Assembly: GCA_014529385.2 (NCBI GenBank)
Contig: CM043966.1
Location: 98,011,587-98,071,586 of the forward strand
Length of the DNA stretch: 60,000 nt
Direction of reading: 5' to 3'
DNA from: Adiantum capillus-veneris
Lineage: Eukaryota; Streptophyta; Polypodiopsida; Polypodiales; Pteridaceae
Shown: piece after piece, positions 55,129 to 60,000 of the stretch
Layout of the letters: every line of letters begins with the position of its first letter
Position numbering within the stretch: position 1 is the first letter of the stretch
The notes under the pieces: generated by a model
What the model was told of the DNA's origin: nothing
Seen by the model: the letters and a program-made list of their open reading frames with translations, nothing else
Databases searched by the model: none
Program-made: the position numbers and the translations under genes

Positions 55129-57114
55129 TGTCACAAACGGGAGGGCATAGCAATATAAAATAGACTCGGATAAATAGAATTTGTCACTTATTATTGAAGC
55201 CAAAGGATATAGAGAGAATAGATAGAGAGAGAGGGAGAGAGATGGAGAGTGAGAAGATCGACATAGTACTGGGGACCAGAAGATGGGCTGGTCCCCCCCC
55301 CCATAGTAGTATCTTTATTACTGAGGAGAAGTCTATACAAGCACTTGAACCGAACGTATTACCACGTTCGTTCTAGAATAAGACTTGATGGTTCCTGGAA
55401 GCCTCAACTTCCTATTCCTAGGGCAAAACCCTATTCGAAGGAACTTCCGTTCCTTATTCCAAATCCTCGAGAATCAAGGTTCTCGCCTCTGGATCTCACC
55501 TTCCAGACTTAGGGCATGACATCCCTACAACTCTTTTTCGACTCTGTTTCTAGAGTCCTTTTCTCGCAGAACAACTCTTCTTTCCCGGACGCGAAGTCCT
55601 TCCTTGAGAATCTCAACTTCCGAATCACATCTCGAGAGTCTACCACTCTCGGATCCGTGGATCTACTTCCCGAACTCGGGTACGAAACCCTTGGGCTTAT
55701 CTGGCTCTAGTTCCTCAGAGCGCTTTCTCCTACAGAGGCTCATGCCTTCCTCTGCTCCTACTCCCTCACCAAGAGAAAGTACACCTGCAAACAAATACTT
55801 AGAGATCATAACATGAAAATCGTTACCTTCAAAGTCTCGAAGCTCAAAACGCAACTCGGTTCTTGAAAAGCAATTTCCCGGAAGAGATCTCTACATAGAA
55901 AATCCTCTCTTCCAATCCTACACACAAAAGAGGTGTGTTCTTGGTTTCCTTCTCGTAAATCAGCTCCATCTACGACGTTTATGGGTTGAAAACAGAGAAA
56001 AGCAGCAGCTTGTCACGATGGAAACACACTCCGTAGGCACTTCTTCGCGAGGGAACTCGTGCACTGGGTCTTGGCGTCTGGTACACTTGGGGCAGTCATG
56101 GGCATCACCGGCAAACATCTTCTTTGCGGGTGAACTCTGCAGCTGCATCTCCTTCTTGCAAAAACTGATCCTCTCTCCGGGAGAGGGGTTGTGTGATGCT
56201 TTTATAGCTCCCTGGCCACGGCAAAGATAGCAGAGCATTGGCTGCTCGCATAGAGATCGTGGCTTTTTTTTTTTTTTTTTTTTTTTTGCGCTGTTCAGCC
56301 AAAAAAAAGAGAGAGAGAAAACGTTGGCTGATTTGTTGCCTTATTTATGAGATGGCTGCCCACTTATTAAGTGGGCGGCCGGCGATTTTAAAAATAGTAT
56401 GAATCTGTACAAAAACTCAATAAAACCTTATGAGTTAAAAACAATGCTTTCACAGCACTTTCCAGGCGTCCCTGGATGCAATCACATGCTTAGTTGCAAT
56501 GCAGACATAGACTTCCTCGTGAGATGCTTTCCCGAAAAGCAAGCCCGCTTTCTTAGAAAGCATCTGTTTTTCCTCAAAGTTTCCTCTGAACCCATCTTCA
56601 TTCAATTGCTTGCTTTTCCTTGTGCACAATTCTAACACAGCTCGGAATTTCCTTCTGACTATGGATATTCCCTTTCCGATGTACTCATCACCCACCTTGT
56701 GACGTATCAGGAATACCCATCACCTAGTCCTTTCCCACCGAACTTACAGTACAATCTCCTTCATGATGCTCTATGTCACCCATCCTATGACGCATCAGAG
56801 ATGTCCGTTCCCGGATGGTTGGATACTTCCTGATGCTCCCTACCACCCATCCAATGTGACACATCAGAAGTACCTGTTCCTGGTGGCCTTACAGATATTC
56901 CCGTTCTCAGTGCTCCCGTCAATACTCTGAATGACGCATAAGGAATACGTTGTACTCGGATGTCTCCAGTGAGAAGAACCCTCACTCTTAAAATTCCAAT
57001 AATTCATTTAGAATTATTTTTCCTTGGTGTTCCAAGAGAGAAAACCCTCTGACTTATAAATCCAATAATTCATTTAGAATTATTTTCCTGTCAGATAAAG
57101 CCAATTTAGCAACA
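55129..57114 (-). repeat. X 5' LTR
   Basis: It is 1986 bp without insertions, showing the empty CATAG site of the solo LTR. The TATA-type box is at 56199-56207 (CTATAAAAG, minus strand). Long T run at 56264-56287. Confidence 0.93.
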
Positions 57115-57599
57115 CTTTCTCTAGAGTGGCCAATTTGAAGGAAGCCACAGGGAGATCAGCATTCAAATACTTTTGATCGTAATCTTGTAAAATGTCAAAA
57201 CATAATTGGTTTTATGGTGAGAGACATCTGCCTCAAAGGTAGGTGTAGGCCAGAGGGAGGCAAACGGTTGTTCGAACTTTCTGATGAGAAAGCCATGCTT
57301 AGGGGGTCCACTAGTAAGAACTCCCCTATATAAAGTGCGTTCGTAGGGTACTTAAAAACCCCTTAAAAATGTTGACATGAATAGATTGACCCCTCTCTTT
57401 TGATGAATTATTTCCAAAATGGATTAAGAAAACCCCTTTCTGTTAGTGTATCAGTGTTAAATTGTTTAAGTTTTCAAAATTAGAAAACCCCTCCTATTGA
57501 ACTCACGTGGTATATTACATGATTATACAGTGGACCCCCCGGGGGAGTCATGCATACCCAGCAATGGTGAATTTGATGGAAGTCAAGTCGTCTTGTAGG
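57115..57599. other. Right flank of X, nothing recognised
   Basis: This begins with the CTTTC duplication. It was contiguous with 40916 before X inserted. No coding similarity seen. Confidence 0.6.
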
Positions 57600-58490
57600 T
57601 ATGTGTCGTGAGGTCATCGGGGCTTGACCTTCCAACAAAAGCGTACACGACCACTGTTGAGCATCGCCCTTCTAGAAAGAAGAAGGCTTTCTAACCCTGG
57701 AGGCTTCCATGAAGTTGCCTCCTGAGAAGGTTGCATCCAACTGCTGTATTGAAGCCAAAGCCCTCTGCATGTCCTGTGGACCATGGAAGGAGTTAAACTT
57801 TGGAAACTAACCATCCTCCTTGTAGTCCTTCCGCGCTCCTAATATTGTAAGCTGATCATAGGGAGTCAGCCTCAGCCAGGTATTCCCCGCTCCCCCAAAG
57901 GTAGAGCAAAAAGATGGTGTCACTCATTTCTTGAAAGAATATTGCAGCAAGATTGTACTACACATTCCTCATGCCTTGAAAATTCCCATACCCTACATAA
58001 AACATCCAAGGTCTTCCTCTCTCAACCTTTGCAGCGAATTCAGGCACTACTTTCCTGTACCCAGGGACATTAGTGCTTTCTGCTGCCGATGCGGTTGCCA
58101 AAGATGCTTAGACTCTTGGGGAGTCTTTACTTTCTTCTATGTGGCCCTAATCTGTGGTTTCAAAGTCCGTGCCAAATCCTTTCACTACCTCAAGAGTATC
58201 TTCATGCCCCCCCCATATGCTGATGTGCCTGGGATCTCTAGGAAATTCCAAGTTGTTCAAGAGATTTTCTACCTCTGCTTTTCTCTTTTAGTCACTGTTT
58301 GGAGCCTTGTTATGGCTGTTTGGTGTCCTCCTCCGGGATTTTGAGCTCAACCTCTTCCTTATATCCACTTCTTCATATGCCTCATTTCGATTTTTGTTAG
58401 TTTCCTGCACGTCTCTGTAACGTTTGAAGCTGTTGAGAAAAACTGGATGAGATTGCCTACTTAAGAGCAATCAGCTGCCCCTTGATACCA
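57600..58490 (-). pseudogene. Ancient Ty3/gypsy gag relic
   Basis: On the minus strand, around 57640-57840: PKFNSFHGPQDMQRALASI, QQLDATFSGGNFMEASRVRK and KGDAQQWWSRL, a Retrotrans_gag domain like those of Z and X, with stops and frameshifts. Upstream gag-like sequence reaches to 58480, and a weak primer site (TGGTATCAAG, minus strand 58481-58490) follows. The plus-strand frame at 57931-58344 is its antisense shadow. Confidence 0.75.
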
Positions 58491-59010
58491 TTCAAACTGG
58501 CTGTGATCTAAACAGAGCTGAAAAAATTGAAACTTTCAAAACACCTGGGCATAGAGACAAAGAGGGGCCATGTTCCCTTCTGACACGAATTGGCCCTAAA
58601 CTGGAGACCTTTGGCGGTATTTCTTTAATTTGTTATCCAGCATTTTAGAGTTTAACTGCTCTCTCTTTTTCTTTGAGTGGCCAATCTAGTAACTACTGGC
58701 ACACTGGCCTCATTTATTTAGGGTTGGTTGCTAAAAGCAACAAGTAGAGAAACTTCTAAAACAGCTTGACAAGTAAAGCAACTTTTCTGACCAATAGCTG
58801 GCCCAAGGGGTGCACAAAAAGTATATGTGATGGCTGCTTTTTAAAAACAGCCACGTCATCTTTGCATCCGTACAGCTTGCTAGGTCATCAAATGTATCTG
58901 TATAACCTGCAATGTTGTCAATCCAGTGTCTATAGACTGAGCTGGCCGTACAAGGTGCCACATTGGCATTCTAGTCGTCCATACAAAATCCATGTTAGCA
59001 CTTTGTGACA
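58491..59010 (-). repeat. 5' LTR of the gypsy relic, diverged relative of the Z LTR
   Basis: It has the same position next to the primer site, shares ttggccc, ggcggtatttcttt and the terminal CACTTTGTGACA with the Z LTR, and is similar in length (about 520 bp). It lacks the TTAGGGTTT cluster apart from one tttagggttg. Confidence 0.65.
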
Positions 59011-59029
59011 CACAAACCTTGGACGAACT

Positions 59030-59337
59030 GGTTGCTCTCTCTAAGGTGCTATCCATGAGGATGAGAGTAAGGGTTGTTGGTTTGCACAAGCTTCGCCAGC
59101 CTCATCATGTTTGTTCTTCTTGTGCTGAAGACAAACAACACACAAACTCGCTTACAGGCTTCCATCTCATTTTCTAGAACTTGTCCGTTTGGATCTTGTA
59201 GGATTCATGGAAGTGCATTCACTTAATTGTTCAAACTATTATCTTATACTGTTGGGAGATTTTTCACATAAGGCCGGTGGGTTTTTTCCTTTACTAAGAA
59301 TCAAAATCTGCGAGTGTGGATTAAGCAAGTTGAAAAT
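59030..59337 (+). pseudogene. Ty1/copia GAG-pre-integrase and integrase relic
   Basis: It reads LHKLRQPHHVCSSCAEDKQH (zinc-binding end of the pre-integrase domain, about 59080) and, in another frame, ELVRLDLVGFMEVHSLNCSN followed by YYLILLGDFSHKAGGFFPLL (about 59175-59280), the start of integrase. The first catalytic Asp context is GDFSH instead of DDYSR/DDFSR. No LTRs were found; the gypsy relic probably inserted into it. Confidence 0.7.
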
Positions 59338-59497
59338 TAACCATCAATAAAGTCTCTATTCTCAGAATTCACAGTGATAGTGATTGGATAAATTAGTGTT
59401 GCATGAGGAAGGTGGAGCAATTAGTGCTTCGATTGACTATGTTTAAAACATGTTGATATAAAATTTGATTTTGATGTGAGTTTGAGTGCTGTCTTTT
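59338..59497. other. Short flank, nothing recognised
   Basis: AT-rich, no feature seen. Confidence 0.5.
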
Positions 59498-60000
59498 TGT
59501 AAGGTGCAGCGGAATGAATGTTTGAACTTTGCTCAAGATGAGTGCTCCAAACTGTGCTCAAGGTTCTTTTTTGTTCTTATGGAAGAAAGAGCCTTCCGTT
59601 CTTAATAAGAGAGTGCAATGATCACAACAAAGTGAACGGACACTGTGCGTGCAAGTGTATGAGACTGAGAGATAGAGAGAGAAGGAAATACGACACCAAG
59701 ACGTTGTAAAACCCTCCTCCGAAGGCCCCACTCTTGTCGGCGAGAGTGGTCTACTATTGATTGCACAAATCTCTACAATGCTTGGACTTGCCAACGATGT
59801 CGACGATGATGAGGATGACGACGAGACGGCTGAAATCTGCAAATCTTGTATCTGCTGAATTCTGACTCTATGTCAATGATGACGATGCAACGACGACGCA
59901 CTGAAAACGCAAATGCTGAAATCTGCGTTTTCCGGGCTGAAACTGTAAACCTTGCGGGATCTGACCGTGCGGCGAGGATCTGGTGCGGGAAGGTGAGATC
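59498..60000 (-). repeat. Y-family LTR, cut by the window end
   Basis: It begins TGTAAGGTGCAGCGGAATG and is collinear with the LTR starts at 45204 and 53792 and with the reverse complement of the solo LTR. Whether an element or a solo LTR follows is not visible. Confidence 0.88.

Larger units (their letters stand above)
40917..57114 (-). mobile_element. X: large-LTR, gag-only retrotransposon, minus strand, hosting Y and a solo LTR
   Basis: LTRs lie at 40917-44087 (3' LTR, holding a solo-LTR insertion) and 55129-57114 (5' LTR). The perfect target duplication CTTTC is at 40912-40916 and 57115-57119. Without insertions the element is about 5.2 kb: two LTRs near 2 kb and only about 1.3 kb inside, holding a gag fragment. 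It is non-autonomous. It landed about 275 bp downstream of the aquaporin stop codon, in the opposite orientation. Confidence 0.92.

Noticed and set aside
57931-58344. A 137-residue plus-strand open frame
   Set aside because: The minus strand here is a recognisable gag relic; the plus-strand frame is its antisense shadow and matches nothing.

Overview
This is a nuclear window from a land plant with a large, transposon-packed genome. The evidence is a three-exon SIP-type aquaporin gene with GT-AG introns, abundant plant-type LTR retrotransposons primed by tRNA-iMet or tRNA-Asp, and long CA, GA, CT and TA microsatellites. The species is not determined. The style (huge AG/CT microsatellites, deep nesting) would suit a fern or a gymnosperm, but that is a guess. 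Only one ordinary host gene is supported, the aquaporin at 39268-40642. No rRNA, intact tRNA gene, CRISPR array or bacterial gene was seen.

Left nest (2690-26274): a Ty1/copia element (Copia-1, 227-bp LTRs) is split by a second copia element (Copia-2, 4714-21780, 192-bp LTRs, target duplication GATTC). Copia-2 is split by a non-autonomous gag/protease element (E3, 7569-19090, target duplication ATGAC). Copia-1 also carries a 1335-bp terminal-inverted-repeat element flanked by TTAA (22110-23444). Removing the insertions rejoins both copia polyproteins in frame; their breaks are mostly C-to-T type nonsense codons.

E3 is the most unusual object here. It has two direct LTRs plus a third, inverted LTR followed by exactly 18 nt of primer-binding site, and a single 5-bp target duplication flanks the whole. 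This looks like fossil plus-strand strong-stop DNA captured by mispriming during reverse transcription. Its leader holds nine or so copies of a perfect palindrome that would fold as hairpins with self-complementary ACGCGT loops, and a near-exact copy of the 5' part of tRNA-Asp, the same tRNA its primer site matches.

Middle (26275-40916): gene-poor sequence with microsatellites; a decayed Ty3/gypsy element (29121-37305) inserted in a microsatellite of a local tandem duplication; a 414-bp MITE; then the SIP aquaporin.

Right nest (40917-57114, all three full elements on the minus strand): element X (2-kb LTRs, a gag remnant only) was inserted about 275 bp after the aquaporin stop codon. It holds a solo LTR (42253-43457) and element Y (45204-54954). 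Y has one open reading frame of 507 codons, with a coiled coil and a His/Asp-rich repeat and no reverse transcriptase; it is split by a gypsy element Z (47029-52407). X, Y, Z and the solo LTR each have exact 5-bp target duplications (CTTTC, CTCAG, CAACA, CATAG). Beyond X lie relics of a Z-like gypsy element and a copia integrase, and a Y-family LTR running off the window end.
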